A stretch of 64,000 nt of DNA from an uncultured Sulfitobacter sp. Its GTDB lineage: Bacteria; Pseudomonadota; Alphaproteobacteria; Rhodobacterales; Rhodobacteraceae. The notes under the pieces are model-generated. The model was given only the letters and a program-made list of their open reading frames with translations, had not been told where the DNA came from and did not search any database. Position 1 is the stretch's first letter; the number at the start of each line of letters is the position of its first letter. Made by a program: the position numbers and the translations under genes. Positions 27,337 through 35,943 of this stretch are shown in pieces. The DNA is taken from positions 62,001-126,000 of the forward strand of contig NZ_CANMQD010000002.1 in the NCBI RefSeq assembly GCF_947499945.1, in the 5' to 3' direction.

Positions 27337-28164
27337 ATGCCCATTGCGCTTATTATTCTCATCCTTGTCGCGGGTGGCTTTGCGGTGCGCGTTTTTCAAA
27401 AGCGCAAGCAGCGTGCGGCGCTTTTGGCCTCTGGTTTGTCGGACAGGCAAAAGGGGATTGTCGCTGCACAGGTCCCGCTGGTGCTTGCACTTCCTGCCCA
27501 GATGCACAAGGCGTTGGAGGGGAAGATAAACCTGTTTCTCGATCAGGTGAACGTCGTGGGGTGTAACGACCTCGAAGTTACCGAAGAGATGGAGCTGTCG
27601 ATTGCCGCGCAGGCCTGTTTGCTGATTGTGAATGTGGACGTGTGGTATACGCATCTGACAACGGTGCTGGTCTATCCTGGTGCATTCAAGTCCAAAACCC
27701 AGAGCCATGATGGATACGTTGTGACGGAAGAGGAAACTGTGCGCACGGGAGAAAGCTGGTCGCGTGGGCCTGTGATCTTGTCATGGCAGCATAGCCAGAT
27801 GGGCGCGGCAGATCGCGAAGATGGGCATAACGTTGTTTTGCATGAGTTCGCCCACCAACTGGATGATCTTTCAGGTCGCACCAACGGGCAACCGTTGCTA
27901 GGCGACGGGCAAAGCTACGCCGCGTGGGAGCGGGTTATTGTCGCGGCACACCAGCGGCAAGAGGAGAATGTGACGCGGGGGCGGCGCACGGCGATGGATG
28001 GATACGGCGCGACAAATCACGCGGAGTTTTTCGCTGTGGCTGTCGAGACATTTTTCGAGCGGCCAGCCGCGTTGCAAGCTGAGGAGCCCGAGGTCTATGA
28101 GCAGTTAACGGAATTGTTACGCCTTGATCCGCTTACATGGCAGGGACAGGCGGCGGATTCATGA
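27337..28164 (+). CDS. mtfA: MtfA-family zinc-dependent peptidase
   Basis: A 275-residue protein. One N-terminal transmembrane helix (MPIALIILILVAGGFAV) anchors it, and the zinc motif HEFAHQLDDLSGRTNG (HExxH) lies near residue 170. E. coli MtfA binds the repressor Mlc and has aminopeptidase activity, and many MtfA proteins are of this length. The start is the ATG at 27337, because it begins the membrane segment; a GTG at 27223 would add unrelated sequence. It is divergent from the ArsC-like operon and 38 bases before selD. Confidence 0.88.
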   Translation: MPIALIILILVAGGFAVRVFQKRKQRAALLASGLSDRQKGIVAAQVPLVLALPAQMHKALEGKINLFLDQVNVVGCNDLEVTEEMELSIAAQACLLIVNVDVWYTHLTTVLVYPGAFKSKTQSHDGYVVTEEETVRTGESWSRGPVILSWQHSQMGAADREDGHNVVLHEFAHQLDDLSGRTNGQPLLGDGQSYAAWERVIVAAHQRQEENVTRGRRTAMDGYGATNHAEFFAVAVETFFERPAALQAEEPEVYEQLTELLRLDPLTWQGQAADS

Positions 28165-28201
28165 TAGCACCGCACCAAAGCACCAACATGAAGGACAGCC
28201 T

Positions 28202-30367
28202 GTGATTACGACCGTACCCTATACTCGCGATCTGGTTCTGGTGGGCGGCGGTCATGCGCATGCTTTGGTGTTGAAGGCATGGGGCATGGACCCACTGAAG
28301 GGGGCGCGGCTGACAGTTATCAATCCTGGCCCGACAGCGCCCTATACTGGCATGCTGCCCGGTCATGTTGCAGGCCATTACGGGCGCGACGATCTTGAGA
28401 TTGATCTGGTGCGGCTGTGTCGTCATGCGGGGGCGCGGCTGATCTTGGACAAGGCGGTGGATGTGGATCAATCGCGGCGCGAGATCGTTTTGGAGGGACG
28501 CGGCCCTATCGCCTATGACGTGGCCTCGATTGACGTAGGAATCACGGCGCAGATGGACATAAAGGGCTTTGCTGCCCATGCGATCGGGGCCAAGCCGCTG
28601 GATACCTATGCCGCGCGGTGGCGCAGGTTCTTGACCTCGGCAAAGGCGGGGGATGTAGCGCCTTACGTTGCTGTAATCGGGGGTGGCGTTGCGGGCTGTG
28701 AGCTTGCCATGGCGATGGCTTTTGCGCTGCAAGCGGCGGGGGTTCAGCCCAACGTGACCGTAATTGAGGCCGGACCAGAGATTTCAGGCGTCGGCCACCG
28801 TGTTCGCCAGCAGATTTTGCGCGCAATGGCGGGGCTGGGCGTGCGTGTGTTGACCGATGTGCGCGTGAGCGAAATTCGCGCTGGTGAAGTGGTGCTGGCT
28901 GGACAAGCGCCCGTTGCTGCCGCCTTATGTGTCGGTGCTGCGGGTGCTTTTGCGCATAAATGGATCGCGCAGACGGAACTGCCGCAGGAAAACGGGTTCA
29001 TCACCGTGGGCGCTGATTTGGGCGTGATTGGGGATGAGGCATTGTTTGCCGTGGGCGATTGCGCCGTGATGCCCCATGCGCCGCGTCCAAAAGCGGGTGT
29101 TTTTGCTGTGCGGGCGGCGCCTGTGCTGCACCACAATTTGCGCGCGGCGCTCAGCGGCGGGCGGCGCAAGACTTGGACTCCGCAAAAGAACTACCTCAAA
29201 CTGATCTCGCTGGGGGGCAAGTCGGCCATTGCCGAGAAATTTGGTATGGCGCTGCATGGGCCGTTTATGTGGCGGTGGAAAGACCAGATTGACCGCAAAT
29301 TTATGGACAGCCTTGAGGATTTACCAGAGATGGCTGCGCCGCAAGTCACGGGTGCGCTGGCCTCTGGCGCGAAGGATTTGCTCGCGGCCAAACCGTTGTG
29401 CGGAGGATGTGGTGCCAAGGTAGGGCGCGGCGTGTTGTCAGGGGCATTGGAAGGAATCGCAAAGCCCACGGGGGATGTTGTCACGGGGGCGGGGGATGAT
29501 GCTGCTGTGCTGCGCCTAAAGGCTGGTGGTTTCCAAGTGATGAGTACGGATCATTTGCGGGGTTTCATTGAGGATCCCGCGCTTATGACGCGGATTGCGG
29601 CGGTACACGCGCTGGGCGATGTTTGGGCAATGGGTGCGCAGCCGCAGGTGGCGCTCGCCTCGATTGTAGTGCCGCAGATGTCTGGACCCCTACAGGCGCG
29701 GACATTGACCGAGATAAGCCGCGTGGCAAATGAAGTGATCGGAGCTGCGGGCGGGCAACTGGTCGGCGGGCATACGACGATGGGGGCCGAACTGTCGATT
29801 GGGTTCACCGTGACCGGAACGCGGGAAGAGATGCCACTCACAGTGGCAGGGGCTCAAAATGGTGATGTGCTTATCCTGACACGGCCTATCGGGTCGGGTG
29901 TCATTCTGGCGGCTGATATGGCGGGTCAGGCCGATGGCCGCGACGTGGCTGCAGCGCTTGCAATTATGGCGCAACCGCAGGGCCGTGAGGCGCAGGTGTT
30001 GGGCCGCGTGGCTACTGCGATGACGGATGTGACGGGGTTCGGGCTTGCGGGGCATGTCCTCGCGATTTGTGAGGCATCCAATCTTGATGCTGTGTTGTCG
30101 CTCAAAGATATCCCGGTGTATTCAGGCGCACGTCCGCTGGCGGAGCAGGGTATTTCATCGAGCCTGATGGCAGTGAACCGTGCCGATGCGGTTGTTGAGG
30201 GTGTGGAGGATGCGTTGTTGTTTGATCCGCAAACGGCGGGCGGAATGTTGGCGTCTGTTCCTGCGGGGCAGGTTGATGGCGTGCTCGACGCGCTGAGCGT
30301 TCAGGGATGCGTTGGTCACGTTATCGGGCGGTTGAGTACGGGTACGGGCCGTTTGCGGGTTAGCTGA
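28202..30367 (+). CDS. selD: Selenide, water dikinase fused to an N-terminal FAD/NADH dehydrogenase-like domain
   Basis: A 721-residue two-domain protein. Residues 1-370 form a pyridine nucleotide-disulfide oxidoreductase-like domain (LVLVGGGHAHALVLKAWG; VAVIGGGVAGCELAMAMAF). The rest is SelD, which makes selenophosphate from selenide and ATP. LCGGCGAKVGRGVL carries the catalytic Cys and Lys, and GAGDDAAVLRL the ATP/metal-binding Asp. The start is a GTG at 28202 with AAGGA upstream; no ATG fits. It overlaps the convergent mnmH by eight bases. The fused flavodomain may supply reduced selenium to the kinase (inference). Confidence 0.92.
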   Translation: MITTVPYTRDLVLVGGGHAHALVLKAWGMDPLKGARLTVINPGPTAPYTGMLPGHVAGHYGRDDLEIDLVRLCRHAGARLILDKAVDVDQSRREIVLEGRGPIAYDVASIDVGITAQMDIKGFAAHAIGAKPLDTYAARWRRFLTSAKAGDVAPYVAVIGGGVAGCELAMAMAFALQAAGVQPNVTVIEAGPEISGVGHRVRQQILRAMAGLGVRVLTDVRVSEIRAGEVVLAGQAPVAAALCVGAAGAFAHKWIAQTELPQENGFITVGADLGVIGDEALFAVGDCAVMPHAPRPKAGVFAVRAAPVLHHNLRAALSGGRRKTWTPQKNYLKLISLGGKSAIAEKFGMALHGPFMWRWKDQIDRKFMDSLEDLPEMAAPQVTGALASGAKDLLAAKPLCGGCGAKVGRGVLSGALEGIAKPTGDVVTGAGDDAAVLRLKAGGFQVMSTDHLRGFIEDPALMTRIAAVHALGDVWAMGAQPQVALASIVVPQMSGPLQARTLTEISRVANEVIGAAGGQLVGGHTTMGAELSIGFTVTGTREEMPLTVAGAQNGDVLILTRPIGSGVILAADMAGQADGRDVAAALAIMAQPQGREAQVLGRVATAMTDVTGFGLAGHVLAICEASNLDAVLSLKDIPVYSGARPLAEQGISSSLMAVNRADAVVEGVEDALLFDPQTAGGMLASVPAGQVDGVLDALSVQGCVGHVIGRLSTGTGRLRVS

Positions 30368-31406
30368 ATTGGGCCTGCATGCGCTGGGCCGTCTTTTCCA
30401 GTGTGTCATCTGACAAATCGGGAAGCGTTATGTCGTGAAAGGTGACGTCCCTGCGGCCCACAGATTTGGCATAGCGGGGATCATAATGCGCGGTGATCAG
30501 ACCTGAGGCAAGGGTTTGCCAATTCTGCGCGTTGACCTGCGCCTGCCACTCGGTGATCTGCGCGGTTGAATGATAGGGCCGCAAGCGGTCAAGTAGGGCG
30601 CTGAATTTTGCCTTATCCTGTGTGAGATCGGCATAAGCCTCGCAGAGAAAGCGGCTTCTCGCGGTGAGCGGTGCGGTGATGCGCATGCGGGTGGCATTGC
30701 ACATGAGCGCCCAGAGCGATGCGGGCAGCATGCGTTCTCCGATCTTGGAACTCTCTGCCTCAACAAAAGTGACTTTGTCGGGATCGAGTGTCGTTAACGC
30801 TGCGGCGATCCTGCTCTCGAACATCTTTTGCGCGGGCTGTGGTGTCTCGACGCTTCCGAACAATGAGCCGCGATGGGCCGCTAGTCCTTCGAGATCGAGG
30901 ATTTGTGCGCCCTGGGCGGCGAGGTGGTGCAGAAGGGCCGTCTTTGCCGTGCCTGTCCCGCCATCCACCAGTATCAGCCGATGCTGCAGGGGCGTTTTAT
31001 AGAGGATTTTGACAACTTCGCTTCGGTAGCTTTTGTAGCCCCCTTTCAGCAACTGGACGCGCCAGCCGACCTGATCAAGGATCGTGGCAAAAGCGCCTGA
31101 ACGCTGTCCGCCCCGCCAGCAATAGACCAGCGGTTGCCATGCGCCGTCCTTGTCCGCCAGTGGGCCTTGGAGGTGTAGCGCGGTGTTTTGTGCCACAAGT
31201 GCGCCGCCGATTTTGCGGGCCTTAAAGGGGCTTTCACGGGTGTATATGGTGCCGACTTCGGCGCGTTGGGCATCTGTGAGGACGGGCAGATTAATCGCAC
31301 CCGGTAGGTGATCCTCGGCGTATTCGGCAGGCGCACGCACATCGATGATGGTATCAACGGTGAGATGGTGCAGTTGCGCAAGCGATGTGAGTGTTAGGGG
31401 TGTCAT
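30360..31406 (-). CDS. mnmH: tRNA 2-selenouridine synthase
   Basis: A 348-residue enzyme (also SelU/YbbB) that replaces sulfur by selenium at wobble 2-thiouridines of tRNA, using selenophosphate from SelD. The N-terminal rhodanese domain has the catalytic Cys in LVYCWRGGQRSGAFA. The C-terminal P-loop domain has GGTGTAKTALL. Both signatures are complete. It lies tail-to-tail with selD (eight-base overlap). I see no selA or selB in this window, so selenium here may serve only tRNA modification, which cannot be settled from one window. Confidence 0.93.
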   Translation of the reverse strand: MTPLTLTSLAQLHHLTVDTIIDVRAPAEYAEDHLPGAINLPVLTDAQRAEVGTIYTRESPFKARKIGGALVAQNTALHLQGPLADKDGAWQPLVYCWRGGQRSGAFATILDQVGWRVQLLKGGYKSYRSEVVKILYKTPLQHRLILVDGGTGTAKTALLHHLAAQGAQILDLEGLAAHRGSLFGSVETPQPAQKMFESRIAAALTTLDPDKVTFVEAESSKIGERMLPASLWALMCNATRMRITAPLTARSRFLCEAYADLTQDKAKFSALLDRLRPYHSTAQITEWQAQVNAQNWQTLASGLITAHYDPRYAKSVGRRDVTFHDITLPDLSDDTLEKTAQRMQAQFS

Positions 31407-31629
31407 GCGCCCCTTAAGACGTATTCGTGCGCGATTGTCTCTAGTTATCGTGGGGTGGTGGAAACATCACGCCCATTGACACGTTGAAGACTGCAGGGTC
31501 GTGGCTAATTGCCCTAGATGTCTGGACTGTTCGAGGGAATGAGATAGCATCGGGGTTAACCCGTACAGTGATCTTCATGCTGCCTCATCACTGCTGTCGG
31601 AAATACAAAACGCACGTTTAGGCGAACAA

Positions 31630-33126
31630 ATGAATAATGAGCGAAACAAGACAGAGCACAGCAGACATTGGCGCGTCGAGCGGGCAGATAATTTTGCTTT
31701 GATCGTGGATGCCTGTCGCTATTTCATCGTTCTGCGCGAGGTCATTATAGCCGCGCAACAGCAGTTGTTGCTGATTGGGTGGGACTTCGACCTCGAGATT
31801 GAAATGCTCCCCGGTGAGAGTGATGCGGAAGGTAATGCGCCGGACGGTTTGCCGAACAAACTGGGGCCGTTTTTGGAAGAAGTGATCCGGCGAACACCTG
31901 ATTTGCATATTTATATGCTCAAGTGGAACGGATCGATTCTGGTAGCACCGGGGCGTCTCGCGCCGACGGCGGCCCTTGCTGCGTTTGGCAGTGATCGCAT
32001 TCACCTTGCACTGGATGGGCATCATCCGTTCGGTGCCTGTCATCACCAGAAGATTGTGGTGGCGGATGATTGTGTGGCGTTTTGCGGCGGGATTGATGCA
32101 ACGGAAAACCGCTGGGACACGCCCGAGCATTTGCCGGATGACCCACGCCGTGTGTGCAAGGATGGCAGCCCATCCGAGCCATGGCATGATGCGACTTCTG
32201 CCGTATCCGGGCCTGCTGCGGCGGCGCTGGGAGCATTGTCTCGGGAGCGGTGGAGCCGTGCCAGAAGTGAGGAACTGGAGGTGCCGACTAAAAACGGAAA
32301 CCCGATCTGGCCTGAAGACCTTGAGGTTGCGGCATCAGATATTGATGTGGCGATAGCACGAACAAAGCCGCCGTTTGAAGGTGCGCCTTTGGTCAACGAG
32401 ATTGAAGAGGCGTTTTTGTACGCCATCAAGACGGCACAGCGCAGCATCTATATTGAATCGCAATATTTCGCGGCTGATACGATCTGCGCCGCGTTAGAAG
32501 CGCGGTTGACGGATGTGGGCGGTCCGCAAATCGTGATCGTAAACCCTCAAACAGCGATGTCCGCCTTTGAAGATGACGCGATGCACGAGGTGCGCGATAT
32601 CATGATCAACCGTCTCAATGAAGCTGATCATGAAAACCGGTTTCGCATCTGGCATCCCGTTACCTCGGCGGAGCAGCCGATTTATGTTCATGCCAAAATA
32701 CTAATAACCGATGGTACCGCATTGCACATCGGATCGGCCAATATGAACAATCGCTCCTTGGGGTTTGATACGGAATGTAATGTGATTGTCGATACCAAGG
32801 ATGATTTTATCGGGGCCTTTCAAAACCGTCTGGTATCGGAACATTTGGGAGTGACACCGGAAAAATTCGCGGATGTTTTGGCGCAAGAGAGATCGCTGAT
32901 TGATGCGATTGAAGCGCTGAATTCAAAGAGCGGTCGCGGGCTGCGTGTGATCGAAGAACGGGAGTCGAGCATGCGCAGCACGCTTTTGGCACAGACCCGA
33001 TTTATGGACCCACGCTATCATCCGGGTGAGGAAACCTCCACGGGAGAGGGCATTCGCCCGCGCCATATCGGAATTATGGTGGCGTTGGGGTTGCTTGGAT
33101 ATCTGGGATGGGCTGTTTGGCCTTAA
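31630..33126 (+). CDS. Phospholipase D/cardiolipin synthase-like protein
   Basis: A 498-residue protein with two PLD catalytic motifs: HHQKIVVADD around residue 139 and HAKILITDGTALHIGSANMNNRS around residue 358 (HxKx4D). It belongs to the PLD superfamily of phosphatidyltransferases and phospholipases. A single hydrophobic helix at the very C-terminus (IGIMVALGLLGYLGWAVW) may anchor it in the membrane. The first member of the general-stress-rich region, it stands alone. A weak EcfG-like element (GGAAA with a distant CGTT, about 31460) lies 130 bases upstream, too far to be persuasive. Confidence 0.87.
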   Translation: MNNERNKTEHSRHWRVERADNFALIVDACRYFIVLREVIIAAQQQLLLIGWDFDLEIEMLPGESDAEGNAPDGLPNKLGPFLEEVIRRTPDLHIYMLKWNGSILVAPGRLAPTAALAAFGSDRIHLALDGHHPFGACHHQKIVVADDCVAFCGGIDATENRWDTPEHLPDDPRRVCKDGSPSEPWHDATSAVSGPAAAALGALSRERWSRARSEELEVPTKNGNPIWPEDLEVAASDIDVAIARTKPPFEGAPLVNEIEEAFLYAIKTAQRSIYIESQYFAADTICAALEARLTDVGGPQIVIVNPQTAMSAFEDDAMHEVRDIMINRLNEADHENRFRIWHPVTSAEQPIYVHAKILITDGTALHIGSANMNNRSLGFDTECNVIVDTKDDFIGAFQNRLVSEHLGVTPEKFADVLAQERSLIDAIEALNSKSGRGLRVIEERESSMRSTLLAQTRFMDPRYHPGEETSTGEGIRPRHIGIMVALGLLGYLGWAVWP

Positions 33127-33174
33127 GGGGAGGGTGAACGCCGTCAGACAAACTGAAGGTCGACAAGGGCTGAT

Positions 33175-33660
33175 CTATTCGTCCGAAGCGTGGTCGGGGC
33201 GGTCTTTTGCACCGCGATGCTCCATAAAGCGGCTGACCCATAGAACTGTCGCGGCGAGCAATGCAGTTACGAGCGCGATTGCGGTATATCCAAGGCCTGC
33301 GGAGAGACCCACAGCGCCAGCAACCCAAAGGCTGGCAGCGGTTGCCATGCCGCCCACGCTTTTGTCCCCTTGGATGATTGCACCGGCCCCCAAAAAGCCC
33401 AAACCTCCAACCAACCCTTGGATCACACGTGAGGGATCAGAGGACAGGCCAGCGGCGACCATATCTGTTGCCATTTCGATCGAAATTATTGTGAAGACTG
33501 CAGCGCCCAGCGATACCATCATATAGGTACGGATGCCGATGCGACGATGTCTGACCTCGCGGTCGATACCCAAGATGGCACCCGCAAACAAAGCGCAGAC
33601 CAGCCGCCAGATCCAGTCTGCCTGCGTGTAGTCAAAGCCGAGTAATTCAGACCATTCCAT
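33175..33660 (-). CDS. MgtC/SapB-family membrane protein
   Basis: A 161-residue integral membrane protein with about five helices. The motif LGIDREVRHRRIGIRTYMMVSLGAA-like stretch (here split as GIDREVRHRRIGIRT and YMMVSLGAAVF) and GGLGFLGAGAII are the MgtC core. It lacks the C-terminal ACT-like domain of Salmonella MgtC, so it is the short form. An EcfG-type promoter (GGAAC-N16-CGTT) lies 31 bases before the start, so it should respond to general stress. Confidence 0.88.
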   Translation of the reverse strand: MEWSELLGFDYTQADWIWRLVCALFAGAILGIDREVRHRRIGIRTYMMVSLGAAVFTIISIEMATDMVAAGLSSDPSRVIQGLVGGLGFLGAGAIIQGDKSVGGMATAASLWVAGAVGLSAGLGYTAIALVTALLAATVLWVSRFMEHRGAKDRPDHASDE

Positions 33661-33690
33661 AGCTGTTCCTTGGTATATCTACATCAGCCG

Positions 33691-33715
33691 AACGCGGTGG
33701 GCGGCGACATGTTCC
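33691..33715 (-). promoter_or_regulatory. EcfG-type promoter of the mgtC-like gene
   Basis: On the minus strand: GGAAC (33715-33711), 16 bases, CGTT (33694-33691). This is the alphaproteobacterial general stress sigma factor consensus GGAAC-N16/17-CGTT. The -10 lies 31 bases from the start codon. Confidence 0.7.
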
Positions 33716-33770
33716 ATAACTGTTCTAGAGCACTTTTTCAGGATGGCCGCTAAAAAATCTTAAATATTAA

Positions 33771-33796
33771 GGAACAACACGGCCCAAGAACCGTTT
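33771..33796 (+). promoter_or_regulatory. EcfG-type promoter of the DUF892 gene
   Basis: GGAAC at 33771-33775, 16 bases, then CGTTT at 33792-33796, 35 bases before the ATG. It is an exact match to the EcfG consensus. Confidence 0.78.
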
Positions 33797-33830
33797 GTCT
33801 GGTGAATATTCATTTTTTAAGGAGACTGCT

Positions 33831-34325
33831 ATGATCATGCAATCACTCAAAGACGTTTACCATGACCAACTTCAGGATTTGTGGAGTGCGAACAAACAAT
33901 CGCTTGAGGCCGTGACGGCGCTTGGTCGGGCTGCAACAGACAAGGAGTTGTCAGAGGCTTTGATCAGGGGAGCGAATGGGATAAGCGACGGGATGGAAAA
34001 AGTTGCGGAGATTTGTAATCGCCACGACGTCGACCCTACCGGTGAGCACTGCAAAGGCATGGAGGGTCTTGTTAATGAAGCGCACGCGCATGTCCTTGCT
34101 ACCGAGTTTGGTGACGACGATGCCCGTGATGCCATGATCATCACTCAGTATCAGCGCATGGTTCATTACGCGCTTGCGGGCTACGGCTGTTTGGTCGCCT
34201 TTGCCAACCGTCTGGAGCAGGACGAAGATGGTGCCATCTTGCAAGCATGTCTTGATGACACCTATGACGGCGACCGCGTGATGACAAAAATTGCGACAGG
34301 TGGCATCAACAAGGCAGCCGCATAA
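33831..34325 (+). CDS. DUF892 family (YciE/YciF-like) stress protein
   Basis: A 164-residue all-helical, ferritin-like protein. The N-terminal SLKDVYHDQLQDLWSANKQ is the usual start of the family (LxxLYxxELxDLYxAE). Helical segments with HAHVLATEFGDDDARDAM and YQRMVHYALAGYGCLVAFA follow. YciF-type proteins are induced by general and osmotic stress; their biochemical role is unsettled. The ATG at 33831 follows a strong AAGGAGA. It has its own EcfG promoter and ends before a bidirectional terminator. Confidence 0.88.
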   Translation: MIMQSLKDVYHDQLQDLWSANKQSLEAVTALGRAATDKELSEALIRGANGISDGMEKVAEICNRHDVDPTGEHCKGMEGLVNEAHAHVLATEFGDDDARDAMIITQYQRMVHYALAGYGCLVAFANRLEQDEDGAILQACLDDTYDGDRVMTKIATGGINKAAA

Positions 34326-34356
34326 CATCTCTTAGGCGCTTCCAAATCTAAATGTG

Positions 34357-34388
34357 AAAAAGCGGCCCCATGACAGGGCCGCTTTTTT
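34357..34388. terminator. Bidirectional Rho-independent terminator
   Basis: Stem AGCGGCCC (34361-34368) pairs with GGGCCGCT (34376-34383), with an A run before and six T after. It separates the converging DUF892 gene and the response regulator gene and should work on both. Confidence 0.88.
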
Positions 34389-34413
34389 ATGTGCATAAAA
34401 GATGTGGGCTTGA

Positions 34414-34776
34414 TTAGGATTTCTGGGCGTCCAGCAACGCTTGCTTCAAATCTCTGATCGAGACCGGCTTGCGCACCACATTGTCGTTGGACTTCAAAAA
34501 GTCGATCTGGCTGGCCTCATAGGCGGTAATGTAGACATAGGGAATGCCCCGCTCGGTTAAGATGCGCGCAATCGGCTCGGATGTTTTTCCCTGACCCAAA
34601 TTTACGTCAAGACAGGCGACATCAAAATCACCTTCTTTTGCCAAGCCCAATGCATCTTTGAGGTGGGTAGAGGGCCCGACGACTTCAAACCCCAAATCCT
34701 CGAGCGCGTCAGCCATTTCGAACGCAATAAGTGCTTCGTCATCTACGATGAATATTCGCTTTGGATCGGATGTCAT
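34414..34776 (-). CDS. Single-domain response regulator
   Basis: A 120-residue receiver domain without an output domain. The acidic pair is IFIVDDEALIA, the phospho-acceptor Asp is in VACLDVNLG, the switch Thr in VYITAYE and the Lys in VVRKPVS. It lies six bases downstream of the HWE-type kinase, so it is the probable phosphotransfer partner. In alphaproteobacteria such single-domain regulators often modulate the PhyR stress pathway (established for several species, inferred here). Confidence 0.92.
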   Translation of the reverse strand: MTSDPKRIFIVDDEALIAFEMADALEDLGFEVVGPSTHLKDALGLAKEGDFDVACLDVNLGQGKTSEPIARILTERGIPYVYITAYEASQIDFLKSNDNVVRKPVSIRDLKQALLDAQKS

Positions 34777-34782
34777 TGGTAC

Positions 34783-35868
34783 TTAGTCCTCTTTATTCAG
34801 TGGCATTTCCAGGCTCCACTTGAAGCCTGCTTTGGGATAATCGATGATCACCTTGCCGTATGTTTCGGCAGCCAAAATCTGGTTTGTGATTTTCGATCCG
34901 AACCCCTTTGTTGTAGGACTAACGGGTGCAGGGCCATCAAGTTCCACCCACACTAGGCGAATGGTATCTTGCTGTGGTGTGACATAATCCCACATCAACT
35001 CCACACGCCCCTCTGTGTCGGACAGGCTGCCGTGTTTGAGGGCGTTTGTCGCCAATTCGTAAAATGCCATCGACAGTGACATGGCAATGCGGGAGGGCAC
35101 TTCGACATCGGGCCCTTTCATCGTAATCCTGCCGCCTGCAATGCGTGCGATTGTGTCCTCGGCAATCTTGCCAATATGAGCACGATCCCAGCGGTTCCCG
35201 ATCAGTTGCGAGTGTGCCTTTGCGTAGGCGTCCAGACGGCTGTCGATGGTGTCGCGGGCGCCCTCGGAAGCATTGGTGCCGCGCAAGGACTGGCTGACAA
35301 TTGATTTGACCACGGTAAAGGCGTTTTTCACGCGATGGTTAAGTTCTGCGATCAGAACGTCCTGCTGAGCCATCAGGTGGCGCTCGTTATCTATGTCGAT
35401 GAGCGCGACAGTTGCACCGCGCATCTGGCCGTCAGAGGCAAAAACGGGGCGGCAGACAATGCGCATCCAGAACATAGTGCCATCGCCACGTTGGTAATTC
35501 ACATCAAGTTCGGCGTAATCGTGCCCCTCGCCTACTACCTTTGCCAATGGGTATTCATGGCTTTCAACCTGCTTGCCATTCTCGTGAAACGAAACCCACT
35601 CCCCGTAGGAATGTACGTCCTCGGAATTGTAGATTGGATGACGGACCATCTCTTCCGCGAGAGAGTTGCCAGTTGTGATTTTGCCGCTAGGTGCCTCGGC
35701 GAGAACGATGCCAATCGGGATGGTCTCCAGCATCGCCTCCAGAAAGCTAATGCGCTCGAGAGACTTTTCCTCCTGCATCACTTCCTCGGATTTCTGCAAA
35801 AGCACATCCGCGAGCTCTTGTTTTAGCCTAGTGTTCTCGGCTTTCAGGCCCTCAAGCGTTTCCGACAT
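34783..35868 (-). CDS. PAS domain HWE/HisKA_2-type histidine kinase
   Basis: A 361-residue soluble kinase. An N-terminal coiled coil (residues 1-40) leads to a PAS-like sensor domain (IPIGIVLAEAPSGKI to GATVALIDI). The dimerisation/phospho-acceptor motif is ELNHRVKNAFTVVKSI with His near residue 186, followed by an ATPase domain with YELATNALKHGSLS as N-box. The lack of transmembrane segments points to a cytoplasmic signal such as redox, light or a metabolite. HWE/HisKA_2 kinases commonly feed PhyR, whose locus lies 10 kb away. Confidence 0.9.
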   Translation of the reverse strand: MSETLEGLKAENTRLKQELADVLLQKSEEVMQEEKSLERISFLEAMLETIPIGIVLAEAPSGKITTGNSLAEEMVRHPIYNSEDVHSYGEWVSFHENGKQVESHEYPLAKVVGEGHDYAELDVNYQRGDGTMFWMRIVCRPVFASDGQMRGATVALIDIDNERHLMAQQDVLIAELNHRVKNAFTVVKSIVSQSLRGTNASEGARDTIDSRLDAYAKAHSQLIGNRWDRAHIGKIAEDTIARIAGGRITMKGPDVEVPSRIAMSLSMAFYELATNALKHGSLSDTEGRVELMWDYVTPQQDTIRLVWVELDGPAPVSPTTKGFGSKITNQILAAETYGKVIIDYPKAGFKWSLEMPLNKED

Positions 35869-35943
35869 GCGTGATATCCAGTTTTTGAAAAAGTTTGTGT
35901 GATGAAGTTATGTTGCATGGGCTGTATGTCCAGCATTCGATGA

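Noticed and set aside
31460..31486. EcfG-like promoter for the phospholipase D-like gene
   Set aside because: The -35 is GGAAA rather than GGAAC and the element lies about 150 bases from the start codon, so the match is too weak.
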